Shown here one piece after another: positions 28,795 to 37,333 of a DNA stretch of 64,000 nucleotides. Every line of letters begins with the position of its first letter. The first letter of the stretch is position 1. Both the position numbers and the translations under genes were made by a program. This DNA comes from Myxococcus landrumus (GTDB taxonomy: Bacteria; Myxococcota; Myxococcia; Myxococcales; Myxococcaceae), in the NCBI RefSeq assembly GCF_017301635.1, contig NZ_CP071091.1, positions 1,455,001-1,519,000 on the forward strand, written 5' to 3'. Below the pieces are notes generated by a model. The model saw nothing but the letters and a program-made list of their open reading frames with translations. It made no database searches and was not told the origin of the DNA.

Positions 28795-29610
28795 ATGACC
28801 ACGCAGACCCCCAGCAAGCCGGCCCAGGAGCCAGGGCTTTTCGTCCAGACGGTGGCAGGCTTCGGCAAGGGCCTCATCGACATCGTCTCCAGCATCGGCG
28901 GCGTCGTGACGCTGGCCGTGGACGTGGCCCGCTGGAGCGTCCGCCGTCCCTACCGGCTCCACAACCTGTTCGCCCAGCTGGACTTCGTGGGGGTGGGCTC
29001 CATCTTCATCGTCGGGTTGACGGGCCTGTTCACCGGCATGGTGTTCGCCCTGCAGACCTCCGAGGCCTTCCAGCTCTTCGACGCGGAGAGCCTGGTGGGT
29101 CCCACGGTGGCGCTGACGCTCACCCGGGAGCTGGCGTCGGTATTCTCCGCGCTGATGGTCACCATGCGCGCCGGTTCCGCCATGTGCACGGAGCTGGGCA
29201 CCATGCGGGTCACCGAACAGGTGGATGCGCTGGAGACCATGGCGGTCAACCCGGTGCAGTACCTGCTGGTGCCTCGGGTGCTCGCGGGGCTGTTCATGGT
29301 CCCCATGCTCACCATCCTGTTCAGCACGGCGGGCATGGCGGGGGCGTACTTCGTTGCCGTCGGGGGGCTCGGCATCTCACCGGGAACCTTCCTGACGCGC
29401 ACGCAGCAGTGGCTTGAGCCCGCGGACATCTATGAGGGTGTCATCAAGGGCGCCATCTTCGGCGTCTCCGTCGCGCTCATCTGTTGCTACAAGGGTTTCA
29501 ATGCGTCGGGTGGCGCCAAGGGCGTGGGCCAGGCGACGACCGAGGCGATGGTGGCCAGCGCGCTGTCCATCTTCATCCTCGATTTCTTCGTCGGCATCGT
29601 GATGCACTGA
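28795..29610 (+). CDS. mlaE: MlaE-type ABC transporter permease
   Basis: A 271-residue membrane protein of the MlaE family, with five or so helices and the conserved segments VGLTGLFTGMVFALQT, ELASVFSALMVTMRAGSAM and TEQVDALETMAVNP. It forms the inner-membrane channel of the Mla phospholipid transport complex with MlaF and MlaD. The stop TGA shares one base with the MlaF start, giving tight coupling. The gene opens the cluster mlaE-mlaF-mlaD; mlaC lies about 21 kb away and mlaB is not visible in the window. Confidence 0.93.
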   Translation: MTTQTPSKPAQEPGLFVQTVAGFGKGLIDIVSSIGGVVTLAVDVARWSVRRPYRLHNLFAQLDFVGVGSIFIVGLTGLFTGMVFALQTSEAFQLFDAESLVGPTVALTLTRELASVFSALMVTMRAGSAMCTELGTMRVTEQVDALETMAVNPVQYLLVPRVLAGLFMVPMLTILFSTAGMAGAYFVAVGGLGISPGTFLTRTQQWLEPADIYEGVIKGAIFGVSVALICCYKGFNASGGAKGVGQATTEAMVASALSIFILDFFVGIVMH

Positions 29611-30398
29611 TGGCTGCTCAGGGTCCTTCCGATTCCGCGGCCGGCGTGTCCACGAAGCCGATGATTGAAATCGTGGACCTGCACAAGACCTTCGGTGAGA
29701 ACAAGGTCCTCACGGGCATCAACCTCACCGTGCCGGCGGGAAGCACGTGCGTCATCCTGGGGGGCTCCGGCTCCGGGAAGACGGTGTTGATGAAACACAT
29801 GATTGGCCTGCTCCGCCCCGACAGCGGCAAGGTCATCATCGACGGAGAGGACATCATCCCCCTCGGTGTCGAGGGCCTCCAGCGCGTGCGCAACAAGTTC
29901 GGCATGGTGTTCCAGGCCGCGGCCCTCTTCGACTCGATGACGGTGTTCGAGAACGTGGCCTTCCCGCTGCGCGAGCACACGCGGCTCTCCGAGGACGAGC
30001 TGCACGAGAAGGTCCGCGCGAAGCTGGACCTGATGGGGCTCAAGCGGGAGGTGGAGTCCAAGTTCCCCTCGGACCTGTCGGGCGGCATGCGCAAGAGGGT
30101 GGGGCTGGCGCGCGCGGTGGTGCTGGACCCCAAGATTGTCCTCTATGACGAGCCCACGACGGGCTTGGACCCCATCACCACGGACTACGTCGACGAGATG
30201 ATCCTCGCGGCCCAGAAGGGGCTGGGGGTCACCAGCGTCGTCATCAGCCACGACATCTCCTCCGCCTTCAACGTGGCGGATCAGATTGCCTTCCTGTCGA
30301 AGGGAGTCATCGTGGCGAACGGCCCTCCGGCGCAGCTGCGCGAGTCGGAGCACCCCGCGGTGAAGGTGTTCCTGGAGACGTGGTTCGGCAAGAACTGA
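29610..30398 (+). CDS. mlaF: MlaF-type ABC transporter ATPase
   Basis: A 262-residue ATPase. Walker A reads GGSGSGKT, the signature LSGGMRKR, Walker B IVLYDEPTTGLDP, and the switch His lies in VVISHDISS. These fit the MlaF subfamily, which powers phospholipid movement through MlaE. ATG 29610 is chosen because it overlaps the MlaE stop by one base. The next gene, mlaD, follows after 100 bp that contain a possible sigma54 promoter. Confidence 0.93.
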   Translation: MAAQGPSDSAAGVSTKPMIEIVDLHKTFGENKVLTGINLTVPAGSTCVILGGSGSGKTVLMKHMIGLLRPDSGKVIIDGEDIIPLGVEGLQRVRNKFGMVFQAAALFDSMTVFENVAFPLREHTRLSEDELHEKVRAKLDLMGLKREVESKFPSDLSGGMRKRVGLARAVVLDPKIVLYDEPTTGLDPITTDYVDEMILAAQKGLGVTSVVISHDISSAFNVADQIAFLSKGVIVANGPPAQLRESEHPAVKVFLETWFGKN

Positions 30399-30436
30399 GG
30401 GGTGGGTCCCTGAACGGGTCCGCTTTCAGGAAAATG

Positions 30437-30452
30437 TGGCACTCCGGATGCA
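30437..30452 (+). promoter_or_regulatory. Candidate sigma54 (-24/-12) promoter for mlaD
   Basis: TGGCACTCCGGATGCA matches the sigma54 consensus TGGCACG-N4-TTGCW with the invariant GG and GC dinucleotides at the correct spacing and two mismatches. Transcription would start near 30464, 35 bases before the mlaD GTG. It would let mlaD be expressed independently of mlaE and mlaF. Confidence 0.5.
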
Positions 30453-30498
30453 AAACGCTAGAGTCGCGCCCGGCCGGTAGCCCTCGGAGTCACACCAG

Positions 30499-32028
30499 GT
30501 GAAGAAGCTCGTTACGCCCTTCCGTGTTGGCCTGTTGGTCATCGCCGCGGGGGCTTTTTTCGTCGCCTTCGTGTTGTTCGCGCGCGAGGGCGGCCTGAGC
30601 GCCAGTGACTCCACGCGTGTCTGGGCCTACTTCCGGGATGCGTCCGGCCTCGCCGTGCGCGGTCGCGTGCAGATCGCCGGCATCCGGGTGGGCGAAATCG
30701 ATGAGATCTCCCTGGAAGGCACCCGCGCCCGCGTCTTCCTGAAGATTCGCAAGGACGTGGATCTGCGTGAGGACGCCATCCTCACCAAGCGCTCGGAGTC
30801 GCTGCTCGGCGACTACCTGTTGGACTTGAATCCCGGGACGGAGAGCGCGCCCAAGCTGGAAGAGGGCGGACAGATCCGCCGGGTCATCGACACGCAGGGG
30901 ATGGAGGCCATCTTCGAGTCGCTGTCGCAAATCACGTCCGACATCCAGCAGGTGACGGGCGCGCTGCGCGAGGTGCTCGGTGGAGAGCGCGGCGCCGGTT
31001 CGCTCCAGCGCATCGTCGAGAACCTGGTCCGGCTGTCGGACTCGGTGGACGCCACGGTGCGCCGCAACGCGGACCGGTTGGACGTCATCCTCTCGAACTT
31101 CGAGGGCGTGTCCTCCGACGTGAGGACCATCACCCAGAGCAACCAGGCCGATGTCGGCCGCATCGTCGACAACATCGAGTTCATCACCCGCGACGTCCGC
31201 GAGGTGCTCGCCAGCGTCAAGAGCATCGTCGGAAGCGGGGAGGGTGACTTCAAGGAGAGCGTCGCCAGCCTGAAGCAGACGCTCACCAAGCTGGACAACA
31301 CGCTGGGCAACCTCGAGGAGATCACCCGCAAGGTGAAGGACGGCGAGGGCGCCGCGGGCGTGCTGCTGGCGGACGAGAGCGTGGGCCGGGAGGTTCGCGA
31401 GACGGTGCAGGACGTGGCCCGCTTCGCCTCCAAGCTCACCGACCTCCAGGCCGAGGTGGGCATCCAGAGCAGCTACCTGGCCGCGCAGGGCCGCTCGAAG
31501 AACGTGTTCTCCGTCCGGCTCATCCCCAAGCCGGACAAGTACTACCTGCTGGAGCTGGTGGACGACCCGCGCGGCACCGTCACGACGGAGGTGGTGCAGA
31601 CCAACCCGCCGTCCGAGGGTGACCCCGTCATCCAGACCCGCAAGGTGACGAAGGAGAGCCTGAAGGTCAGCGCGCAGTTCGCCAAGCGCTGGTACTTCAC
31701 CACCCTGCGCGTGGGCCTCATCGAGTCGACGGGCGGCGTGGGCGCGGACCTCCACCTGTTCGAGGACGCCCTCACGCTCAAGCTGGACGCCTTCAACTTC
31801 GCGGCGGACGAGCTGCGCTACCCTCGGCTGCGCGCCACGCTGCGGGCCCAGGCCTTCGACCACCTGTTCGTGGTCGCCGGCATGGACGATATGCTCAATG
31901 CCCAACAGCGCGACACGGTGACCCAGCGGCTCATCGCCGGACGCGACTTCTTCGTGGGCGGCGGCCTGTACTTCACCGACGACGACCTGAAGGCCATCAT
32001 CACGGCCACGGGCCTTCCCACCTTCTGA
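30499..32028 (+). CDS. mlaD: MlaD-type MCE lipid-binding protein
   Basis: A 509-residue protein with an N-terminal membrane anchor (VGLLVIAAGAFFVAFVLF) and an MCE domain at about 38-115 (VRGRVQIAGIRVGEIDEI and LLGDYLLDLNPG). MCE proteins form periplasmic hexameric rings carrying phospholipids. E. coli MlaD is about 183 residues; this one has roughly 390 more, first a long helical part (about 130-320) and then a beta-rich C-terminus resembling a barrel or blade. A longer needle-like MCE assembly is plausible. Start GTG 30499. Confidence 0.9.
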   Translation: MKKLVTPFRVGLLVIAAGAFFVAFVLFAREGGLSASDSTRVWAYFRDASGLAVRGRVQIAGIRVGEIDEISLEGTRARVFLKIRKDVDLREDAILTKRSESLLGDYLLDLNPGTESAPKLEEGGQIRRVIDTQGMEAIFESLSQITSDIQQVTGALREVLGGERGAGSLQRIVENLVRLSDSVDATVRRNADRLDVILSNFEGVSSDVRTITQSNQADVGRIVDNIEFITRDVREVLASVKSIVGSGEGDFKESVASLKQTLTKLDNTLGNLEEITRKVKDGEGAAGVLLADESVGREVRETVQDVARFASKLTDLQAEVGIQSSYLAAQGRSKNVFSVRLIPKPDKYYLLELVDDPRGTVTTEVVQTNPPSEGDPVIQTRKVTKESLKVSAQFAKRWYFTTLRVGLIESTGGVGADLHLFEDALTLKLDAFNFAADELRYPRLRATLRAQAFDHLFVVAGMDDMLNAQQRDTVTQRLIAGRDFFVGGGLYFTDDDLKAIITATGLPTF

Positions 32029-32044
32029 TCCCAGTCCGCGTGGC

Positions 32045-32073
32045 TTGACGCCGGGCGCAAAACCACGTACCCG
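32045..32073 (+). promoter_or_regulatory. Candidate sigmaA promoter for the PfkB-family kinase gene
   Basis: TTGACG (five of six), 17 bases, TACCCG (TA plus GC-rich remainder, as often seen in myxobacteria). Predicted start near 32080, giving a leader of about 54 bases. Confidence 0.35.
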
Positions 32074-32133
32074 GCACGGGCACGGGGTTCCTGGTTGATC
32101 GCCGTGCTCCCTCGGCCTACCCAGGAAGCTCGC

Positions 32134-33060
32134 ATGACCCTGCTCGTCGTTGGCTCAGTCGCCTTGGACTCGCTGGAGACCCCCTTCGGACAGAAGGAGG
32201 ACGTCCTCGGCGGTTCCGCCACGTACTTCTCCACGTCCGCGTCGTTCTTCGTCCCCGCGCGCGTGGTGGCGGTCGTGGGGGAGGACTTCCCCGAGGCCCA
32301 CCTGAGCTTCCTCAAGGAGCGGGGCATCGACCTGGAGGGCCTCACCCGGCAGCCCGGGCGGACGTTCCGGTGGAAGGGCCGCTACGGCTACGAGCTGAAC
32401 GAGGCGACGACGCTGGACACCCAGCTCAACGTCTTCCAGACCTTCTCGCCGGACCTGCCCGCGGCCTACCGGGACACGCCCTATGTCTTCCTGGGCAACA
32501 TCCACCCGGAGCTCCAGGCGCGGGTGCTGGACCAGGTGCGCTCGCCCAAGCTGGTGGCCGCCGACACGATGAACTTCTGGATCAAGGGCAGCCGCGAGGC
32601 CCTGCTCAAGACGCTCGAGCGCGTCAACCTCCTCTTCGTCAACGACGCCGAGGCCCGCCAGCTCGCCGGCGAGCACAACGTGGTGAAGGCCGCCCGCGCC
32701 ATCCTGCGCATGGGCCCCGAGCGCGTCGTCATCAAGCGCGGCGAGTACGGCGCGCTGCTCTTCGACAAGGAGCACGTCTTCGCGTGCCCCGCGTTCCCCC
32801 TGGCCGAGGTCTTCGACCCCACCGGCGCGGGCGACACCTTCGCCGGTGGCTTCATGGGCATGCTCGCCACCTCCGCGGCCGGCGTGGACTCCTCGCTGCT
32901 TCGCCGCGCCATGGTGATGGGCAGCGTGATGGCGTCCTTCACCGTGGAGAAGTTCAGCCTGGAGCGGCTGCGCGAGGTGACGCGCGCCGAGATTCACGCG
33001 CGGTTCGCGGAGTTCCGGAAGCTGACCCACTTCGACGACCTGGGCCCGCTGGAGCGCTGA
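32134..33060 (+). CDS. PfkB-family carbohydrate/nucleoside kinase
   Basis: A 308-residue protein. The C-terminal PfkB signature DPTGAGDTFAGGFMG carries the catalytic Asp and the anion hole. The N-terminus LLVVGSVALDSLETPFG and the GGSATYFSTSASFF block fit the sugar/adenosine kinase subfamily. It phosphorylates a sugar or nucleoside; the substrate is not determined by visible motifs. ATG 32134 has AGGAAG upstream. It is followed by a 7-bp stem (33071-33090) that may end the transcript. Confidence 0.88.
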   Translation: MTLLVVGSVALDSLETPFGQKEDVLGGSATYFSTSASFFVPARVVAVVGEDFPEAHLSFLKERGIDLEGLTRQPGRTFRWKGRYGYELNEATTLDTQLNVFQTFSPDLPAAYRDTPYVFLGNIHPELQARVLDQVRSPKLVAADTMNFWIKGSREALLKTLERVNLLFVNDAEARQLAGEHNVVKAARAILRMGPERVVIKRGEYGALLFDKEHVFACPAFPLAEVFDPTGAGDTFAGGFMGMLATSAAGVDSSLLRRAMVMGSVMASFTVEKFSLERLREVTRAEIHARFAEFRKLTHFDDLGPLER

Positions 33061-33070
33061 GGGCCCACAG

Positions 33071-33090
33071 GGGAGGGCGGTGTCCCTCCC
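33071..33090 (+). terminator. Hairpin after the PfkB gene
   Basis: GGGAGGG, six bases, CCCTCCC: a perfect 7-bp stem ten bases after the stop codon. It lacks a U-tract, so it would act only as a weak or Rho-assisted terminator. Confidence 0.35.
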
Positions 33091-33101
33091 TACCCACGAA
33101 C

Positions 33102-33131
33102 TTGACGTTGGATTCAGGCAGTCCCTAGGCT
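33102..33131 (+). promoter_or_regulatory. SigmaA-type promoter for the PilZ gene
   Basis: TTGACG, an 18-base spacer and TAGGCT (TAnnnT). Transcription would begin near 33138. This lies downstream of the upstream in-frame GTG at 33080 and supports the TTG start at 33164 with its GGAAGGAAG ribosome-binding site. Confidence 0.45.
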
Positions 33132-33163
33132 CCCATGCTTTGGTGCTCGGGGAAGGAAGCAGG

Positions 33164-33517
33164 TTGAGCGATAACCGAAAGTCCGCGCGCGTTCCCACGC
33201 TGCTTCGCTGCTGGTGCGAGGCGGACAATGTCACGTTGTACGCGCGCATCGCGAATCTGAGCGAAGGGGGACTCTTCCTTCGCACGAGCACGCCGCTGGC
33301 CCGTGGGGCGCGAGCGGTGCTCCGGTTGACGCCGGGAGATCATCCCGAGGTGCAGGCCGAAGCCACGGTGGTATGGCTGCGGGATGCGGAGGACAAGAGC
33401 TACCCGCCAGGGATGGGACTCCAGTTTGAAGAACTGGATGCGGAAACCTTGGGGCGGCTCCGGCGGATTATCTCCCACCAGCAGAAGAACCCCGTGAAGG
33501 CGGTCTGGGCCGGCTGA
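33164..33517 (+). CDS. PilZ-domain protein (candidate c-di-GMP receptor)
   Basis: A 117-residue single-domain PilZ protein. The two c-di-GMP contact motifs are visible: the basic RKSAR near the N-terminus and NLSEGGLFLRT (a D/NxSxxG variant with Asn). PilZ domains bind cyclic di-GMP and relay it to motility or polysaccharide machinery. TTG 33164 is chosen because of the ribosome-binding site GGAAGG and the promoter directly upstream. The window holds two GGDEF enzymes, so it is a plausible receptor in the same network, though no physical link is shown. Confidence 0.82.
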   Translation: MSDNRKSARVPTLLRCWCEADNVTLYARIANLSEGGLFLRTSTPLARGARAVLRLTPGDHPEVQAEATVVWLRDAEDKSYPPGMGLQFEELDAETLGRLRRIISHQQKNPVKAVWAG

Positions 33518-33545
33518 ACGCCGGGCGGCACCGACCGAGGCATCC

Positions 33546-34277
33546 ATGCGTATCGCCGTCATCTCCGACATCCACTCCAACATCGAGGCGCTCACCGAGG
33601 TGCTCCGAGTCACCGAGCACCAGAAGGTCGACCGCATCGTGTCCCTGGGGGACATCGTCGGCTATGGCGCCTCTCCCAACCCGTGCTGTGAGCTGGTGCG
33701 CTCGGTGGCGGAGGTGACGCTCCTGGGCAACCACGACGCCGCGGTGGCGGGGCGGATGGACTATTCGTACTACTACGACGCCGCCCGGCACGCGCTGGAC
33801 TGGTCCGCCAACGTCCTCACGGACGAGAACATGGCGTGGCTGCGCAGCCTCCCGTACACGTACCGCATTGGCGACGTGGGCTTCTGCCACGGATCGCCCA
33901 TCGACCCGAAGGCGTACGAGTACATCTTCGCGCTGGAGCAGGCGCGGGAGCTGACGCCCTACGTGGAGGAGCTGCCGGAGGTGACGTTCATCGGCCACAG
34001 CCACCTGTGCCGGGCGTTCGCCATCGGCAACGGCGAGGTGAACGACGTGGTGGCCCAGAAGTTCGGCATCCGCCGGGGCTACAAGTACATCATCTCCGTG
34101 GGCAGCGTCGGGCAGCCGCGCGACTACGACAACCGGGCCTGCTTCGTCATCTGCGACACGGATGCGCGCACCGTGGAGTATGTCCGGGTGGAGTACGACA
34201 TCGAGACGGCCGCGCAGAAGATCTTCGACGCGGACCTGGCGCTCAACTTCGGCAAGCGCCTGTTCCTCGGGGTTTGA
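33546..34277 (+). CDS. Calcineurin-like metallophosphoesterase
   Basis: A 243-residue protein with the full dinuclear metal motif set: SDIHSN, GDIVGYG, GNHD, HGSP and GHSH. It belongs to the YfcE/MJ0936-like group acting on phosphodiesters or phosphomonoesters. The substrate is unknown. It starts 28 bp after the PilZ gene and may be co-transcribed with it. Confidence 0.9.
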   Translation: MRIAVISDIHSNIEALTEVLRVTEHQKVDRIVSLGDIVGYGASPNPCCELVRSVAEVTLLGNHDAAVAGRMDYSYYYDAARHALDWSANVLTDENMAWLRSLPYTYRIGDVGFCHGSPIDPKAYEYIFALEQARELTPYVEELPEVTFIGHSHLCRAFAIGNGEVNDVVAQKFGIRRGYKYIISVGSVGQPRDYDNRACFVICDTDARTVEYVRVEYDIETAAQKIFDADLALNFGKRLFLGV

Positions 34278-34333
34278 CGCACTGCTTTCGGAAAATTGGG
34301 CACAGCCGGGAGGAAATGAAATAAACCGGGTCT

Positions 34334-35047
34334 GTGCGCCCCCAGGTCCTCCGAGCATCCCTCCGGCCCTTTGCGGCCCTCCTGTCCTCCCTCGTGCTGG
34401 TGTTGACGGCCTGTCGTCGTGAGCCGGCACCTCCGTCCGCCGAGTTCGAGCAGGCCAGCCGCCAGTTCACCGCGCTGTATTCGCAGAAGCTCGACGAGGC
34501 CTACCTGGACCCGCAGATGGGGACCATCGAGGCGCAGCTTCAGCGCGTGCCCCAGGACAGCGTGGACGCGCCGGCCTCGCGGGACTTGCTGCAGCGCATC
34601 CAGCAGAACCGCGCCCGCATGCAGGACGCGGCCACGGCCCGGCAGAAGGCGGTGGCCAGTGCCCGCGAGATTCCCCCGGGGGCTCCCTCCACCACGCTGA
34701 CGCCCCTGCCGCCACCTCCTCCCGCGGCCGAGGACGCGGGCCCCGCCGACGCGGGCGTGGTGAATGGCCCGCAGACGGGCACCCCGGCGAGCGAGCTGGT
34801 CGCGGGCTTCCGTGGCTGCTTCAAGCGCGGCCTGCCCATCAACGTGGAGGGGCGGGGCATCCGGGAGGCGTGGGAGCTGAATGACAGCACATCCTGCCGC
34901 CTGGAGTACCCCAGCCATACGGGCATGGTGCTCCTCACCGAAGAGGGCAAGGTGCTGACTTTGTTGCCCAAGAGCTCCGTGAGAACGGTGACCCAGACGC
35001 AGGATGCCGGGACGCAGCCCCCCGCGGGGAATGACGCCGGCCGTTAG
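34334..35047 (+). CDS. Lipoprotein of unknown function
   Basis: A 237-residue protein with a lipoprotein signal (SSLVLVLTACR). Residues about 30-110 are helical (EFEQASRQFTALYSQKL, then LLQRIQQNRARMQDAATARQ). A Pro/Ala/Asp-rich linker follows (about 118-145) and a compact C-terminal region containing GFRGCFKRGLPINVEGRG. There is no recognisable catalytic motif. Start GTG 34334. The psd gene starts 13 bp after its stop, so these form one unit with hisS. Confidence 0.75.
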   Translation: MRPQVLRASLRPFAALLSSLVLVLTACRREPAPPSAEFEQASRQFTALYSQKLDEAYLDPQMGTIEAQLQRVPQDSVDAPASRDLLQRIQQNRARMQDAATARQKAVASAREIPPGAPSTTLTPLPPPPPAAEDAGPADAGVVNGPQTGTPASELVAGFRGCFKRGLPINVEGRGIREAWELNDSTSCRLEYPSHTGMVLLTEEGKVLTLLPKSSVRTVTQTQDAGTQPPAGNDAGR

Positions 35048-35060
35048 TCAAAGACGCCCC

Positions 35061-35903
35061 ATGAACGACCAGACCTTCATGAAGTTGATGCGGTTGTTGC
35101 CCAAGTCCGCCCTTTCCTCATTCGTGGGGATGGCCACGCGAGTGCCCGTGCCCGCGCCTGTCCATCAGGCGGCCATGCGCGCGTTCGCCAAGTCCTACAA
35201 CGTGGACATGGAGGAGGCCGAGCACCCCATCGAGCACTACCCGACGTTCGCCCAGTTCTTCACCCGGAGCCTGAAGCCGGGTCTGCGTCCCATCGACCCG
35301 GACGAGAAGGCGGTCGTGTCGCCGGTGGATGGCCGCGTGTCCCAGGTGGGCTACTCGGAGCACGGCCGCTGCCTCCAGGCGAAGGGCATCGAGTACACGG
35401 TGGATGAGCTGCTGGGGGACTCGCAGGCGGCGAAGCCGTTCCACGGTGGCGCCTGGACGACCATCTACCTGTCTCCGCGCGACTACCACCGCATCCACGC
35501 GCCGCTGGCGGGCACCATCACCGGCTACGCGTACATCCCCGGCGAGTTCTGGCCGGTGAATCCGGCGTCGGTGATGAACAAGCAGTCGCTGTTCTGCGTG
35601 AATGAGCGGCTGGTGACGTACCTGAAGACCGCGGCGGGGCAGTGCGCGGTGGTGAAGGTGGGCGCCACGTGTGTGTCGCGCATCAAGGCGTCCTACGACG
35701 ACATCACCACGCACACGGGCCAGCCGGGCAAGGTTCACCAGTACCAGGAGGGCTACAAGGTGGAGAAGGGCGGCGAGCTGGGCCGCTTCGAGATGGGCTC
35801 CACCGTCATCCTCCTGTTCGAGGCCGGCCGCGTGAAGTGGGAGTCGAGCCTGCAGCCCGAGGCGCCGCTCCGGCTGGGCCAGCGCATTGGAGTGCTGCCG
35901 TGA
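35061..35903 (+). CDS. psd: Phosphatidylserine decarboxylase proenzyme
   Basis: A 280-residue PSD. The self-cleavage site GRFEMGSTVILLFE places the pyruvoyl serine at S247 (MGST rather than the commoner LGST). The conserved catalytic His block DYHRIHAPLAG and the substrate loop VSPVDGRV are present. It converts phosphatidylserine to phosphatidylethanolamine at the inner membrane. ATG 35061 is preferred. The stop overlaps the hisS GTG start by 4 bp, an unusual but clear translational coupling of lipid synthesis with a tRNA synthetase. Confidence 0.93.
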   Translation: MNDQTFMKLMRLLPKSALSSFVGMATRVPVPAPVHQAAMRAFAKSYNVDMEEAEHPIEHYPTFAQFFTRSLKPGLRPIDPDEKAVVSPVDGRVSQVGYSEHGRCLQAKGIEYTVDELLGDSQAAKPFHGGAWTTIYLSPRDYHRIHAPLAGTITGYAYIPGEFWPVNPASVMNKQSLFCVNERLVTYLKTAAGQCAVVKVGATCVSRIKASYDDITTHTGQPGKVHQYQEGYKVEKGGELGRFEMGSTVILLFEAGRVKWESSLQPEAPLRLGQRIGVLP

Positions 35904-37195
35904 GTCAGAAGATTGTCGCCGTCAAGGGCATGAACGACCTCCTGCCAGGGGAGATTGAAATCTGGCAGCACGTCGAGCGCCTGACGCGAGAGCTGTTCGG
36001 CCGGTTCGGCTACAGCGAGATTCGCACGCCCATCGTGGAGGACACGTCGCTCTTCGTGCGCAGCGTGGGCGAGGAGACGGACATCGTCGGCAAGGAGATG
36101 TACACCTTCGACGACAAGGCCGGCCGCAGCCTGTCCCTGCGCCCCGAGGGCACCGCTCCCGCGGCGCGCGCGTACATCGAGCACTCCGTGCTGAACCAGG
36201 AGCCGCTGACGCGCTGGTACTACATGGGGCCGATGTTCCGGTACGAGCGGATGAAGACGGGCCGCTACCGGCAGTTCTATCAAATCGGCGCGGAGGCCTA
36301 CGGAGCGAAGGAGGCCGCCCAGGACGTCGAGGTGATGGACATGGTGACCCAGTTCCTCCAGGCGCTGGGGCTCCAGGACATCACGCTCAACGTCAACTCG
36401 CTGGGGGACGAGGTCTGCCGGCCCGCCTACTACGAGAAGCTGGTGGAGTACCTCAAGGCCCACCGCGAGGAGCTGTGTGGGGACTGCCACCGGCGCCTGG
36501 AGACGAATCCGCTGCGCGTGCTCGATTGCAAGAACGAGACGTGCCAGGCGGTGGCCGCCAAGGGCCCCAGCGTGCTCGAGTTCCTGTGCGAGCCGTGCCG
36601 TGCCCACTTCGACGACGTGCAGCGCAAGCTGACGGCGCTGGGCGTCCGGTTCGTCGTCAATCCGCGCATGGTTCGCGGCCTGGACTACTACACGCGCACC
36701 GTCTTCGAGTTCATCGCGTCGCACCCCGCGCTGGGCACCGCCAGCACGGTGGGCGGCGGTGGCCGCTACGACAAGCTGGTGAAGAGCCTGGGCGGCCCCG
36801 ACGTGCCCGCCGTGGGCTTCGCGTGTGGCGTGGACCGGCTGGTGCTGCTGCTGAAGGAGAGCCAGCAGAAGTTCGCCGTCACCCCGGACCTGTTCATCGC
36901 GGTGGCGGACGCGGGCTCGCATGACGCGGCCTTCACCCTGGCGAGCCGTCTGCGCCGCGAGGGGCTGCGTGTGGACTTCGACACCCGCGGCGGCAGCCTC
37001 AAGAGCCAGATGAAGCGCTCCGACAAGAGCGGCGCGACCTTCACCCTCGTGCTCGGGGAGCAGGAGCGCACCAGCGGCCAGGCGAAGCTCAAGCGGATGG
37101 CCGGGGGTGAACCCATTCCCGTGGCGCTCGACGATATCGCACGCACGGTGCGGGCTCAGTCGGGTGCTCCGCAGGCCCCCCCCGCGGTCCCCTGA
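35900..37195 (+). CDS. hisS: Histidyl-tRNA synthetase
   Basis: A 431-residue class II synthetase. It opens with VKGMNDLLPGEIEIWQ. Motif 2 lies in YYMGPMFRYERMKTGRYRQF, the histidine-binding motif is RGLDYYTRTVFEF, and GGGGRYD follows. The C-terminal anticodon-binding domain begins near residue 335. Start GTG 35900 overlaps the psd stop. A strong hairpin (37207-37235) follows the stop codon. Confidence 0.96.
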   Translation: MSQKIVAVKGMNDLLPGEIEIWQHVERLTRELFGRFGYSEIRTPIVEDTSLFVRSVGEETDIVGKEMYTFDDKAGRSLSLRPEGTAPAARAYIEHSVLNQEPLTRWYYMGPMFRYERMKTGRYRQFYQIGAEAYGAKEAAQDVEVMDMVTQFLQALGLQDITLNVNSLGDEVCRPAYYEKLVEYLKAHREELCGDCHRRLETNPLRVLDCKNETCQAVAAKGPSVLEFLCEPCRAHFDDVQRKLTALGVRFVVNPRMVRGLDYYTRTVFEFIASHPALGTASTVGGGGRYDKLVKSLGGPDVPAVGFACGVDRLVLLLKESQQKFAVTPDLFIAVADAGSHDAAFTLASRLRREGLRVDFDTRGGSLKSQMKRSDKSGATFTLVLGEQERTSGQAKLKRMAGGEPIPVALDDIARTVRAQSGAPQAPPAVP

Positions 37196-37206
37196 GAAGT
37201 CCGAAG

Positions 37207-37235
37207 GCGAATCCTCGGGCTTCCCGGGGATTCGC
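37207..37235 (+). terminator. Long hairpin after hisS
   Basis: GCGAATCCTCGGG, a 3-base CTT loop and CCCGGGGATTCGC form a 13-bp stem with one G-U pair, 11 bases after the hisS stop. It has no U-tract. It probably separates the psd-hisS transcript from the peptide cassette downstream, or acts as an RNA stabiliser. Confidence 0.45.
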
Positions 37236-37333
37236 TGGAAGTCAGAAGCTCCTCGTAACCCCTGGGAAATTCTAGGGGAATCCGAAGGGACTCAGTCGCT
37301 CCGCCCCAGGTGCTGCGGTACACTTGGGTGGAA

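Noticed and set aside
34309..34324. GGAGG followed at once by ATGAAATAA, a two-codon minimal frame upstream of the lipoprotein gene
   Set aside because: The spacing between the purine stretch and ATG is too short for initiation, so it is probably chance.
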